Origin: G963665925 sp963665925 | Lineage (GTDB): Bacteria; Bacillota; Clostridia; Peptostreptococcales; Acidaminobacteraceae | DNA: 64,000 bases | Direction of reading: 5' to 3' | NCBI GenBank assembly: GCA_963665925.1 | Contig: OY762511.1 | Location: forward strand, 4,092,001 to 4,156,000 | Part shown: one piece after another, positions 1 through 8,226 of the stretch | Layout: the number at the start of each line of letters is the position of its first letter | Numbering within the stretch: position 1 is the first letter of the stretch | Notes under the pieces: generated by a model | What the model was told of the DNA's origin: nothing | The model's database searches: none | The model's input: only the letters and a program-made list of their open reading frames with translations | Program-made: the position numbers and the translations under genes

Positions 1-1169
1 ATAATTTCAAGATCTTCAGTCCCTACCATGAAATCCACATGTGTTAGAGATTCATTCGCGCCCGCTTCCTTAAGCGCCGCTTCGTCCATTTCATCTCCGC
101 CCTCAACACAAATCGGATAGGCTTTTCCAAGTGCGAAGTGGCAAGAAGCATTCTCGTCAAACAGCGTGTTGTAGAAAAGAATCTTCTGGTTCGAAATAGG
201 GGAATCGTATGGAACAAGGGCTACTTCGCCCAGACGCTTTGCGCCCTCATCTGTATCGAGCAGTTCCTTCAGGGTATCATAGCCCCCTTCAGCAGTAAAA
301 TCCACTACAAGACCGTCTTTAAATGTCAGGCTGAAGTTTTCAATCAGATTGCCATTGTGATTCAGAGGCATAGAGCTCACAAGCTTGCCGTTGACACCTT
401 CACGGTGCGGCAATGTGAAAACTTCCTCGGTTGGCATGTTGGCTACAAAGCGGTATCCGTCAGCCGAATCGTCTCCACCGCCGAACCAGATATGCGCCTT
501 AGGCAGTTCTACATATACATCTGTTCCCAGACTGTTCTTGTACCTTAGTGCCTTGAAATTATGATTATTAAGGAAAGACAATCTCTTATTCAGATTCTCC
601 TGATGCGCTTCCCAGGATTTCACCGGATTGTCCTGATCGACCCTTACCGCCTTAAATATCGCATCCCAGAGCTTGGCAACAGCTTCTTCTTCAGTAGACT
701 CAGGGAAAACCTTCTTTGCCCAAGGCACCGTTGGAATCGAAGCGACGCACCATACATTCTTATTGGACATGAGTCTTGAACGATAAGCAGTAAGCGCTGT
801 ACTCATGACTTTGTTCTGACGTGCAATCTTCTTAGGGTCCACATCTTTCATAAGTTCCGGATCAGAAGCAGCTATTCTCAGAAATGCAGCACCCTTTTTA
901 GCGTAACCTTCCAAATACGGCACAACCCACTCTGGCACTTCATCAAAAACTTCATCCGCCGCTTTAGTAAAACGAATTTTTTCGGAAATCTCATCCAGCC
1001 ATCGTATGATTACTTCCTTAGCACCTGCGTCATAAGCTTTTTCACTTACAATTCTTGCGAACTCAGCGCATTCAATTGGTGATGTAACTACGAGCAGCTG
1101 ATTTTTTTGGATATTGATCCCTGTACGAACTAATAAATCTGCATATTTTTCAAGCATTATTCTTTCCAA
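1..1169 (-). CDS. pepS: Aminopeptidase, M29 family (PepS/AmpS type), 3' end cut by window
   Basis: The minus-strand frame runs open from about 1169 to the window edge, giving about 390 residues. The family is usually about 410 residues, so only the last few are missing. The N-terminus (LEKYADLLVRTGINIQ) and the stretches GVNGKLVSS and HVDFMVGTEDL are typical of M29 metallo-aminopeptidases, where Glu, His and Asp residues bind two metal ions. It should be a cytoplasmic enzyme removing N-terminal residues from peptides. I favour the TTG at 1169 because GGAGG lies 7 nt upstream; an ATG at 1157 is the alternative. It appears to stand alone and is divergent from the acetyltransferase at 1358. Confidence 0.85.
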   Translation of the reverse strand, partial: MERIMLEKYADLLVRTGINIQKNQLLVVTSPIECAEFARIVSEKAYDAGAKEVIIRWLDEISEKIRFTKAADEVFDEVPEWVVPYLEGYAKKGAAFLRIAASDPELMKDVDPKKIARQNKVMSTALTAYRSRLMSNKNVWCVASIPTVPWAKKVFPESTEEEAVAKLWDAIFKAVRVDQDNPVKSWEAHQENLNKRLSFLNNHNFKALRYKNSLGTDVYVELPKAHIWFGGGDDSADGYRFVANMPTEEVFTLPHREGVNGKLVSSMPLNHNGNLIENFSLTFKDGLVVDFTAEGGYDTLKELLDTDEGAKRLGEVALVPYDSPISNQKILFYNTLFDENASCHFALGKAYPICVEGGDEMDEAALKEAGANESLTHVDFMVGTEDLEI

Positions 1170-1289
1170 AATAATTCCTCCTGTTCTCTTTATAATGTAA
1201 ATTATACCTAACATTAAATATTTTTTATAGCCCCAATGCCTTCATAACAGCAAACATTACGAAATTTTTAGAAAATATCAAAAAATGAC

Positions 1290-1318
1290 TTGATTTATAA
1301 GACATCGCTGTGTATAAT
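1290..1318 (+). promoter_or_regulatory. Sigma-A promoter for the GNAT gene
   Basis: TTGATT (1290-1295) and a perfect TATAAT (1313-1318) are separated by 17 nt. They lie 40 nt before the acetyltransferase start codon. Confidence 0.75.
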
Positions 1319-1357
1319 TATGCTAACTTTTCGATAAATATTCTAAGGAGGTGTCAA

Positions 1358-1786
1358 ATGCACGCATTAAAATTGGAACATCAATATTTCATATCCAGCA
1401 ATCCCGATGATATTAACCTAGGTGATGTATGTCGGCTGCTGTGGGGTGTGCATTGGGCTGCCAACAGGCCGGAGCACATCATCAAAAAATCTATCGACAA
1501 CGCAAAATGCTTTGGCATCTTTGATGGCTATAAGCAAATCGGCTTTGCACGTGTCATTACCGATTATGCAACCTTCGCATATGTAAGTGACGTAGTCATT
1601 GACGGACACTATCGTGGACAAAAACTGGGTTACTGGCTGATTACACACATTCTCAACCACCATGAGTTCGCACTTGTCAAACAATGGCGTCTTAAAACGA
1701 CCTATGCACATAAGTTTTACAAGAAAGTCGGCTTCAAGCCGCTTTCCCACCCTGACAAGTTCCTTGAAATCATCAAGGAAGACTAG
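1358..1786 (+). CDS. GNAT family N-acetyltransferase
   Basis: A 142-residue single-domain protein. The acetyl-CoA binding motif A is visible around residues 80-95 (VIDGHYRGQKLGYWLI, the RGQxLG pattern), followed by the FYKKVGF motif B near the C-terminus. The ATG at 1358 is chosen because AAGGAGG precedes it by 6 nt; an upstream in-frame ATG at 1310 overlaps the promoter and is unlikely. It is monocistronic, with its own promoter and a strong terminator. The substrate cannot be deduced. Confidence 0.88.
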   Translation: MHALKLEHQYFISSNPDDINLGDVCRLLWGVHWAANRPEHIIKKSIDNAKCFGIFDGYKQIGFARVITDYATFAYVSDVVIDGHYRGQKLGYWLITHILNHHEFALVKQWRLKTTYAHKFYKKVGFKPLSHPDKFLEIIKED

Positions 1787-1820
1787 GCCCATATACGCGG
1801 TCGTTGACAATATTAGAAAT

Positions 1821-1864
1821 GGGACTGCCCTGATACCATATCGGTGTCTTGGCAGTCCCTTTTA
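1821..1864 (+). terminator. Rho-independent terminator after GNAT gene
   Basis: GGGACTGCC (1821) pairs with GGCAGTCCC (1851-1859), with an inner GATACC/GGTGTC helix, and is followed by TTTT. It could also serve the convergent adenosyltransferase gene. Confidence 0.85.
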
Positions 1865-1874
1865 AATTACCACC

Positions 1875-2462
1875 CTATGCCTTTTGGTTTTCAGGCAGAT
1901 TTCTTTCTGTTCCAAACCATACACGTTCAAAATTGTCCTCTACATACCGAGAAAGTGTGTATATCAAATCAGAAAGTCTATTGACGTATATGAGGACCTG
2001 TTCATTAATCGATTCCGTATGAATGAGGGTCACAATGTGCCTTTCAGCACGTCTGCATACCGTGCGTGCCAGATGCAGATAAGCACTTGCCAAGTTATCC
2101 CCCGGAATAATGAAATAGTCCGGTGTGTCAAAATACTGCAGATAGTCATCTATGGTATTCTCAAGGAACGCAACATCTGCCTCTTCAATATGGGTAATCA
2201 GGATGCTTGTGTCTTCAGTCGCAAGCTCAGCACCCACATCAAATAATTTGCGCTGAATACCGTGAATCAGATCCTGAATTTTTTCATCTTCAATGTAATG
2301 CTTCGCAATCCCTAGCGCCGAGTTCAGTTCATCTATTGTGCCATAGGCTTCAACCCTTATGTCATCCTTAAAGACATTTTTCGTATCGTATAGGCTGGTC
2401 TTGCCTTTGTCACCAGTTCGTGTATATACAACCATTTCCTCAGGTTTTCTATTATCCTTCAT
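1875..2462 (-). CDS. Cob(I)alamin adenosyltransferase, PduO type
   Basis: A 195-residue protein expected to transfer the adenosyl group of ATP to cob(I)alamin, making coenzyme B12. It carries the PduO signature: YTRTGDKGKTSLY (residues 13-25, ATP binding), EAYGTIDELNSALG, ARTVCRRAER and YVNRLSDLIYTLSRY, with the conserved Arg and Asp/Asn residues in place. AAGGAGG lies upstream of the ATG at 2462. It is followed at 33 nt spacing by sfsA in the same direction. No B12-dependent enzyme is encoded nearby, so it probably serves one elsewhere. Confidence 0.92.
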   Translation of the reverse strand: MKDNRKPEEMVVYTRTGDKGKTSLYDTKNVFKDDIRVEAYGTIDELNSALGIAKHYIEDEKIQDLIHGIQRKLFDVGAELATEDTSILITHIEEADVAFLENTIDDYLQYFDTPDYFIIPGDNLASAYLHLARTVCRRAERHIVTLIHTESINEQVLIYVNRLSDLIYTLSRYVEDNFERVWFGTERNLPENQKA

Positions 2463-2494
2463 CCTAATGCCTCCTTGTTTTAATCCTCACAGGT

Positions 2495-3199
2495 TCATCT
2501 GAAATCCTCAAGGTACGCAGGAACACGCTTAATTATTTCTATATGCTCTGTGGTGAGACTGCAGGCATAAGCGAGCACTTCCACACCATTTTGGGAAACC
2601 TCAAGCAATGTACTTGAAAATTCAGGATCGAGCGCCCAATTGGGACGCATGGCCTTTGCATCATTAAATTGCAGAACAAAAACGACAATTCCACGGTGCC
2701 CCATCTCAACTGCGTCTCTAAGCTCACTCAAATGCTTTACCCCACGCTTTGTCGGCGCTCCGGGAAAATGTCCTTCATTTTCAACTTCAAGCGTTACGCC
2801 CTTCACTTCCATATATACCGTTTTACCCTCGGTATCTATCATTTTAAAATCAAACCTCGAGTTTCCAAAGGTCTTCTCACGCTGAACCGCTTCAGCACCA
2901 GAAACCTCTTCAATGACATTCAACTTAATCGCTTCTTCCACCAGATCATTGGGAAGCTGGGAGTCCACTGAAAACCAGGCGCCGTCCTTTTCAATCAGTC
3001 TCAAAGAATATTTTGTTTTCCTGTTCTCGTCATCGTGATAGCTGACAGCAACACGCACCCCCTCTATGGTGAGTTCAGAAAGTCTGCTCGTATTGGGTAC
3101 GTGTGCCATAACACGCTTTCCATCTACCATAACCTCAGCTAGAAAACGGTTGGGACGACGTAAAAATGTTCCAAGAATCAGTTCAGATTTATATTTCAT
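2495..3199 (-). CDS. sfsA: SfsA family DNA-binding/nuclease protein
   Basis: A 234-residue protein matching SfsA over its whole length. The N-terminal OB-like part contains RRPNRFLAEVMVDG and AHVPNTSRLSEL. The C-terminal nuclease-like part contains SRFDFKM, YMEVKGVTLE and PGAPTKRGVKHLSEL. In E. coli the protein was linked to maltose gene expression and DNA binding; its role in Gram-positives is unclear. It is probably cotranscribed with the adenosyltransferase downstream on the minus strand. Confidence 0.93.
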   Translation of the reverse strand: MKYKSELILGTFLRRPNRFLAEVMVDGKRVMAHVPNTSRLSELTIEGVRVAVSYHDDENRKTKYSLRLIEKDGAWFSVDSQLPNDLVEEAIKLNVIEEVSGAEAVQREKTFGNSRFDFKMIDTEGKTVYMEVKGVTLEVENEGHFPGAPTKRGVKHLSELRDAVEMGHRGIVVFVLQFNDAKAMRPNWALDPEFSSTLLEVSQNGVEVLAYACSLTTEHIEIIKRVPAYLEDFR

Positions 3200-3253
3200 T
3201 GTGTACCCTTTCAGTGTATATTGACATTATACCACATTGGTGCTAAACTAAAC

Positions 3254-3268
3254 TTGTAATCATTACAG
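3254..3268. promoter_or_regulatory. Candidate Per/Fur box
   Basis: TTGTAATCATTACAG is a near-perfect 7-1-7 palindrome. It matches the B. subtilis Per box consensus TTATAATNATTATAA at 12 of 15 positions. It lies between sfsA and the divergent Fur-family gene, so it may mediate autoregulation. Seen by eye only. Confidence 0.5.
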
Positions 3269-3397
3269 TTCTATTATACTTTTAAATTGAATTTTGTCAC
3301 GGATTTTCCATTCGGATGGAAAGTCATACACTGGCTCCGAATCGCATTTACGCTTCAATATTCTATTCACGGGTATAATGGATGAAAGGAGGTCAAT

Positions 3398-3826
3398 ATG
3401 CATAGGAAAGAAATAGATATTCCGACTTATCTGACAGAGCACGGCATTAAGGCGTCATATCAGAGAATACGTATTTTAAAGTATTTTCAAGAACACTTGA
3501 CCCATCCGACTGTGAACGATATCTACGAAGAGCTTCTTCCCGATATTCCGACACTTTCAAAGACAACCGTGTACAATACGCTAAACCTCTTTGTTGAAAA
3601 GAACATTCTGGATGTAATTCTTATTGAAGAAAATGAAGCGCGGTATGACTGGGCAATGCAGACCCACGGGCATTTCAAATGCGTAAAATGCGGTCAGGTA
3701 TTTGACCTCGAGGTCAATCTTGAACCATCCAGCATTCCTGGACTTAGAGGCTACGAAATCAAAGAACAGCATATTTACATCAAAGGTGTATGTCTAAAGT
3801 GTCAAAATCCAGAATCCGTACACTGA
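3398..3826 (+). CDS. perR: Fur family transcriptional repressor, PerR-like
   Basis: A 142-residue protein. It has an N-terminal winged helix (residues 15-80, with SKTTVYNTLNLFVEKNIL as the recognition region) and a C-terminal metal-binding dimerization domain. That domain contains HGHFKCVKCG (about 88-97) and CLKCQ near the end, forming the two CxxC pairs of the structural zinc site. Length and layout fit PerR better than Fur, and a Per-box-like palindrome upstream agrees. AAGGAGG precedes the ATG by 7 nt. If it is PerR, it senses peroxide through metal-catalysed His oxidation. Fur or Zur cannot be excluded from sequence alone. Confidence 0.8.
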   Translation: MHRKEIDIPTYLTEHGIKASYQRIRILKYFQEHLTHPTVNDIYEELLPDIPTLSKTTVYNTLNLFVEKNILDVILIEENEARYDWAMQTHGHFKCVKCGQVFDLEVNLEPSSIPGLRGYEIKEQHIYIKGVCLKCQNPESVH

Positions 3827-3835
3827 CAAACTATC

Positions 3836-3859
3836 GAGCTACCCAGTAGCTCTTTTTTT
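3836..3859 (+). terminator. Terminator after perR-like gene
   Basis: GAGCTAC-cc-AGTAGCTC hairpin followed by seven T, 10 nt after the stop codon. Confidence 0.85.
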
Positions 3860-3873
3860 GTGCTTCCCAATAC

Positions 3874-4359
3874 CTATATTGAGCGTTCCATGTAATAGGA
3901 CGGCCCAAAATCAGGATCATCTATTTCCTGCAGGACAACATACCCCATTTTTTCATAGAAGCGCTTTGCAGTCACACTGGCATGCATATGTAATTTTTCA
4001 AGACCTCGTGCCTGGGCTTCTGCTTCGAGGGTTTCAAGTAGGTCTTTGCCATAGCCTCTCCCTTGACAGTCCGCACTTATGAAAAGTGCCTGAATTTCAG
4101 AGCCACACAGGGAAATGGTCCCGAGCATGACTTTCTCACCTGCCACGCCAAGCTCTTCTTCAATCACCCAAGTCACCTTTTCCTTCATCTTTTTTCGTAT
4201 ATTCTCACTGCAGTAGTGTGCCTTCATGAAATCGATGACGTGCTCTGTGTAATCCGCACTGTTCGATACGACAAGCACGTCCTGTATGAGTCTTTCAAGC
4301 GCCTCTGCATCTTTCGGTTCAGCGCGTCTGATATGATACTTAGTCAATGAATCTGTCAT
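3874..4359 (-). CDS. GNAT family N-acetyltransferase
   Basis: A 161-residue GNAT protein. An N-terminal IRRAEPKDAEALERLI opens the fold. FISADCQGRGYGKDLLETLE (about 93-112) is the acetyl-CoA pyrophosphate loop (QGRGYG), and FYEKMGYV (about 136) is motif B. It converges on the perR-like gene and appears monocistronic. The substrate is unknown. Confidence 0.88.
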   Translation of the reverse strand: MTDSLTKYHIRRAEPKDAEALERLIQDVLVVSNSADYTEHVIDFMKAHYCSENIRKKMKEKVTWVIEEELGVAGEKVMLGTISLCGSEIQALFISADCQGRGYGKDLLETLEAEAQARGLEKLHMHASVTAKRFYEKMGYVVLQEIDDPDFGPSYYMERSI

Positions 4360-4505
4360 TCGGCATACTCCTTATATTTAAGCTTAGATTTCTTTTCGTC
4401 TTACAAATTACTATACAATTTACTATTCTACATAAAATACGCGCTGACCTTTTAGGTATGTGAAATTAGTGCGCGCCTCTGTATATTGTTGACTTTACAG
4501 ACAAT

Positions 4506-4559
4506 CAAAAAGGGTATTGCATCATGCAATACCCTCCAGGTTGTCGACATAGTCGACAA
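4506..4559 (-). terminator. Terminator and adjacent perfect palindrome, 4360-4584 gap
   Basis: GGGTATTGCAT/ATGCAATACCC (4511-4533) is a perfect hairpin followed on the minus strand by TTTTT, terminating the ATPase gene at 4585. Next to it, 4541-4559 is a perfect palindrome, TTGTCGAC-ata-GTCGACAA, of operator-like appearance. Nothing else was seen in this gap. Confidence 0.7.
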
Positions 4560-4584
4560 TATTATATTATTATGCTCAATAATC

Positions 4585-5160
4585 CTATTCAGCAATCTGC
4601 TCTGCGTTTTCAAAACCCATGTGATGCATGATTTCAGCCGCGCGTTCCTTCGTACTTCCCGAAACAACCTTATACTGAATATTCTCCGACTCAAGAAAAG
4701 TCAAAATGGCCTTATCAACCGCTTTGGCGATTTCTTCGTCCTGCCATCTCACACCATCCTGCTCGTAGCCGAATTCTCTCGGCAGGTAAATGATTTCGTC
4801 ATATCTTGAAATGTCCTCAAGTGCCAATATGTACAGATCTTTAAGTATTTCAATTTCCTTTTGCGTGCGCTTCTTGTCACCAAGCATGAATCTGCCGTAG
4901 ATGTATGGAACAAATGTAGCATAATCCGTAAGCGCATAATCGAAGCCACTCAGCTTGTCTTCAATTCTTTTCTGGCCCAGATAGATACCATACTGTTCAG
5001 AAATACTCTCTATCATGCCTTTGTCTCTCAGATAATCTGTAGAATACTCAAAAGCATATCCAACATTAAGTCCCATGATTTTCATATCAACATATAGCTG
5101 TTGAATCAGGGTCGTTTTTCCGCATCTTGGTCCACCAAGTACTGCAATACGCGTAGTCAT
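4585..5160 (-). CDS. P-loop ATPase, NadR/AAA_28-like
   Basis: A 191-residue protein with a Walker A motif at the very N-terminus (VLGGPRCGKTTLIQQL), as in NadR-type nucleotide kinases and AAA_28 ATPases. A Walker B-like aspartate is visible in FDYALTDYATF. The final third is less conserved. The ATG at 5160 lies 8 nt after GGAG; a GTG at 5169 overlaps the ribosome binding site. It is monocistronic with its own terminator. A nucleotide or small-molecule kinase role is plausible but the substrate is not visible. Confidence 0.7.
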   Translation of the reverse strand: MTTRIAVLGGPRCGKTTLIQQLYVDMKIMGLNVGYAFEYSTDYLRDKGMIESISEQYGIYLGQKRIEDKLSGFDYALTDYATFVPYIYGRFMLGDKKRTQKEIEILKDLYILALEDISRYDEIIYLPREFGYEQDGVRWQDEEIAKAVDKAILTFLESENIQYKVVSGSTKERAAEIMHHMGFENAEQIAE

Positions 5161-5257
5161 TGTTTTCACTCCATCTTTTTATTTAAATGCCTTCCGAACA
5201 CACCCGGAAGCACCACCAGTCTTCTTCGACAAATTCCAGTATAATATCAACACAGGC

Positions 5258-5300
5258 AAAAAACAAGGCTTAGCAGGTATTTTCTATCTGCCAAGCCCTG
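5258..5300 (-). terminator. Terminator of the leuACDB operon
   Basis: AGGCTTAGCAGGTA pairs with TATCTGCCAAGCC. On the minus strand it is followed by TTTTTTG. It lies about 105 nt beyond the leuB stop codon. Confidence 0.75.
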
Positions 5301-5405
5301 ATTCCTCTGTTTTTATGTTTTCTTACATTAATAATACACTTGGATTGCCGCACTGGAATCGCACACTCATATCAGCACTGCCCCAATACGTCACGCCACT
5401 ATTGG

Positions 5406-6479
5406 CTACAGGCTCTTGATGCGCTCGATTACGGCCTGCGTAATTTCATCTGTTGATGATGCCTTTTCACTCGCTGAAGCGATATCAGACGTTCTCATGC
5501 CACTCTCAAGTACCTGAGCAACTGCCGTCTCCATAGCTTCAGCAATTTCATCATGCTGACCTGTATAACGGATCAGCATAGCTGCTGAAAGAATTGCAGC
5601 AATAGGGTTCGCCTTGCCCTGACCTGCAATCTCAGGCGCAGATCCATGAACAGGCTCGTAAAGTCCAATTCTGTCAGCGCCAAGACTTGCCGAAGGCAGT
5701 AGACCGATAGAACCTGTAATCGCACCCGCTTCGTCGGAAAGAATGTCTCCAAACATGTTGGCTGTCAAAACGACATCGAACTGTGACGGATCGATAATCA
5801 GCTGCATTGCTGCGTTGTCAACGTACATGTGGTTTACTTCAACATCTGGATAATCTTTTGCAATACGGTTAACGACTTCTCGCCACATGCGTGAGCTGCG
5901 AAGGACATTGGCCTTGTCTACGCTAGTGACTTTCTTTCTTCTTCCCCGTGCAGCTTCAAAAGCAAGTACTGCAACACGCTCTATTTCCTGCTCTGAATAC
6001 GCTTTTTCATCAAATGCCATTTTGACGCCAGAACGAATTTTTTCGCCTTTGTCTCCAAAGTAGATGCCGCCTGTCAGTTCTCTGACAATATGAATATCAA
6101 TGCCACCATCAACAATTTCCTTTTTGAGAGGAGAATTGTCACTCAGGGCACTGTAAATCTTAGCTGGTCTAATGTTAGCAAAAGTGCCAAGTGCTTTTCT
6201 AAGCTGCAGTAGGCCTGTTTCAGGGCGAATTTCAGGCGCAACGCCGTCCCATTTAGGACCACCAACAGCACCAAGAAGAACTGCGTCCGCACCTGTACAG
6301 ATATTCAGTGTATCTGCTGGAAATGGAACGCCGGACTTATCGATTGCCGCGCCACCGATATCGCCGTATTGAAACTCAAATTTCACATTATATTTTTCCG
6401 CTACAGCCTTTGTCACTTCAATTGCCGCACGTGTTACTTCCGGTCCTATGCCGTCACCTGGCAAAACTGCTATTTTCAT
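5406..6479 (-). CDS. leuB: 3-isopropylmalate dehydrogenase
   Basis: A 357-residue, full-length enzyme oxidising and decarboxylating 3-isopropylmalate to 2-oxoisocaproate with NAD. Seen: LPGDGIGPEV at the N-terminus, the substrate-binding RELTGGIYFG, the metal-binding NMFGDILSDEA, and the adenine-binding EPVHGSAPEIAG near residue 275. It is the last gene of leuA-leuC-leuD-leuB. GGGGG sits just upstream of the ATG, and leuD ends 2 nt before. Confidence 0.97.
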   Translation of the reverse strand: MKIAVLPGDGIGPEVTRAAIEVTKAVAEKYNVKFEFQYGDIGGAAIDKSGVPFPADTLNICTGADAVLLGAVGGPKWDGVAPEIRPETGLLQLRKALGTFANIRPAKIYSALSDNSPLKKEIVDGGIDIHIVRELTGGIYFGDKGEKIRSGVKMAFDEKAYSEQEIERVAVLAFEAARGRRKKVTSVDKANVLRSSRMWREVVNRIAKDYPDVEVNHMYVDNAAMQLIIDPSQFDVVLTANMFGDILSDEAGAITGSIGLLPSASLGADRIGLYEPVHGSAPEIAGQGKANPIAAILSAAMLIRYTGQHDEIAEAMETAVAQVLESGMRTSDIASASEKASSTDEITQAVIERIKSL

Positions 6480-6481
6480 GA

Positions 6482-6967
6482 TTATTGCCCCCTCGATTTA
6501 AGTCTATTCAGCAAGCCGCCCATTTCCACCATTTCAATCATAAAAGGCGGGAGTGGTTCCGCTTCATACTTTTTCCCAGTTGTCTTATTGATGATTTCAC
6601 CGGATATGACATCAACTTCAAATTGGTCCCCGGCATTTGACGCATCCACAGCTTCAGGACAAATCATAATCGGCATCCCGATATTGAATGAGTTTCTAAA
6701 GAAGATTCTTGCAAACGATTTGGCAATAACACATTTTACACCGGCTGTCTTAATAGATAACGGTGCATGTTCCCTTGAGGAACCACAGCCAAAGTTTTCT
6801 CCGGCAAGAATGACATCACCTGGTTCAACGCTTGCTGCAAACGTCATGTCGATGTCTTCCATGCAGTGCTCTGCCAACTCCGCTGCAGAAGATGTATTCA
6901 GATATCTGGCAGGTATGATGACATCTGTGTCTATATGGTCTCCGTATTTGAATGCCTTACCCATCAT
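6482..6967 (-). CDS. leuD: 3-isopropylmalate dehydratase small subunit
   Basis: A 161-residue small (swivel) subunit pairing with LeuC to isomerise 2- to 3-isopropylmalate. It shows GDHIDTDVIIPARYL at the N-terminus, GENFGCGSSREHAP in the middle and SFARIFFRNSFNIG. The short form is typical of the Clostridia/archaeal type. Its ATG overlaps the leuC stop by 4 nt, suggesting translational coupling. Confidence 0.97.
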   Translation of the reverse strand: MMGKAFKYGDHIDTDVIIPARYLNTSSAAELAEHCMEDIDMTFAASVEPGDVILAGENFGCGSSREHAPLSIKTAGVKCVIAKSFARIFFRNSFNIGMPIMICPEAVDASNAGDQFEVDVISGEIINKTTGKKYEAEPLPPFMIEMVEMGGLLNRLKSRGQ

Positions 6968-8226
6968 ACTACCTCCTTGGGATGTGTAATTTTGCCTGTT
7001 ACAGCTGATGCTGCCGCTACTGCAGGACTTGCCAGATATACTTCAGATTCAGGGTGGCCCATACGTCCAACAAAGTTTCTATTTGTTGTCGCCACAGCAC
7101 GCTCCCCTTTAGCAAGGATGCCCATATGTCCACCAAGACACGGGCCGCATGTCGGCGTACTCACCACTGCGCCAGCCTTCACGAAAGTCTGAACAAGCCC
7201 CTCTTCAATCGCCTGAAGATAAATGTTCTGCGTACCAGGAATAATGATTGTACGAACGCCTACCTTTACAGGCGCTTTCTCAAAGATTGCTGCTGCCGCT
7301 CTTAAATCTTCAATTCTTCCGTTTGTACATGAACCGATTACCACCTGATCGATTTCAATTTCTGGAATCTGGTCAAAAGTGCGTGTATTAGAAGGAAGAC
7401 TTGGGAACGCAACCACCGGTTCAACCTCAGAAAGGTTGATTTCAATCGTTTGATCATAAGCTGCATCTGCGTCAGCCTCAAATACCGTACTCGCTCTCTT
7501 TCCTCTATTTTCAACGTATTCTTTCGTCTTTGCATCGACTTGGAAAATGCCGTTCTTCGCACCTGCTTCAATCGCCATGTTGGCCATAGCAAATCGGTCG
7601 TCCATAGAAAGTGTGGAAAGCCCCGCACCTGTAAACTCCATTGACTTGTATCTTGCGCCGTCAACGCCAATCTGACCGATTATATGAAGAATAACATCCT
7701 TGCCGCTTACCCACTCGTTAAGCGATCCAGTCAGTTCGAACTTAATAGCTTCCGGAACTCTAAACCAGGTCTTGCCTGACGCCATGCCTGCAGCCATATC
7801 AGTAGACCCAACACCTGTTGAGAATGCGCCAAGTGCACCGTAAGTACATGTATGAGAGTCCGCTCCAATAACTGCATCGCCCGGTACAACCAGACCCTGC
7901 TCAGGCAGCAGACAGTGCTCGATTCCCATTTGTCCCACTTCAAAGTAGTTTTCTATGGACTGCTCCTTAACGAAGTTTCGAACCATTTGGCATTGCTGTG
8001 CAGTCTTAATGTCTTTATTCGGTGTGAAATGGTCTGGCACGATAACGATTTTGCTCTGATCGTGCACCATTTCAAGACCATGCTTACGCATTTCATCTAT
8101 TGCAACCGGTGTAGTGATATCATTTCCAAGCACTACATCCAGTTCTATTTCAACATATTGCCCCGCTTTAACTTCATCAAGCCCGGCCTTCGATGCCAAA
8201 ATTTTCTGTGTCATAGTCATCCCCAT
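6964..8226 (-). CDS. leuC: 3-isopropylmalate dehydratase large subunit
   Basis: A 420-residue aconitase-family [4Fe-4S] enzyme. Cluster ligands lie in VIGSCTNGR and in the CGPCLGG motif. GADSHTCTYGALGAFSTGVG is the characteristic substrate-side motif. I place the start at ATG 8226, where AGGAGGG lies 9 nt upstream. The longer open frame to 8349 would overlap leuA far more. As placed, it overlaps the leuA end by 50 nt in another frame, so coupling to leuA is likely. Confidence 0.95.
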   Translation of the reverse strand: MGMTMTQKILASKAGLDEVKAGQYVEIELDVVLGNDITTPVAIDEMRKHGLEMVHDQSKIVIVPDHFTPNKDIKTAQQCQMVRNFVKEQSIENYFEVGQMGIEHCLLPEQGLVVPGDAVIGADSHTCTYGALGAFSTGVGSTDMAAGMASGKTWFRVPEAIKFELTGSLNEWVSGKDVILHIIGQIGVDGARYKSMEFTGAGLSTLSMDDRFAMANMAIEAGAKNGIFQVDAKTKEYVENRGKRASTVFEADADAAYDQTIEINLSEVEPVVAFPSLPSNTRTFDQIPEIEIDQVVIGSCTNGRIEDLRAAAAIFEKAPVKVGVRTIIIPGTQNIYLQAIEEGLVQTFVKAGAVVSTPTCGPCLGGHMGILAKGERAVATTNRNFVGRMGHPESEVYLASPAVAAASAVTGKITHPKEVV

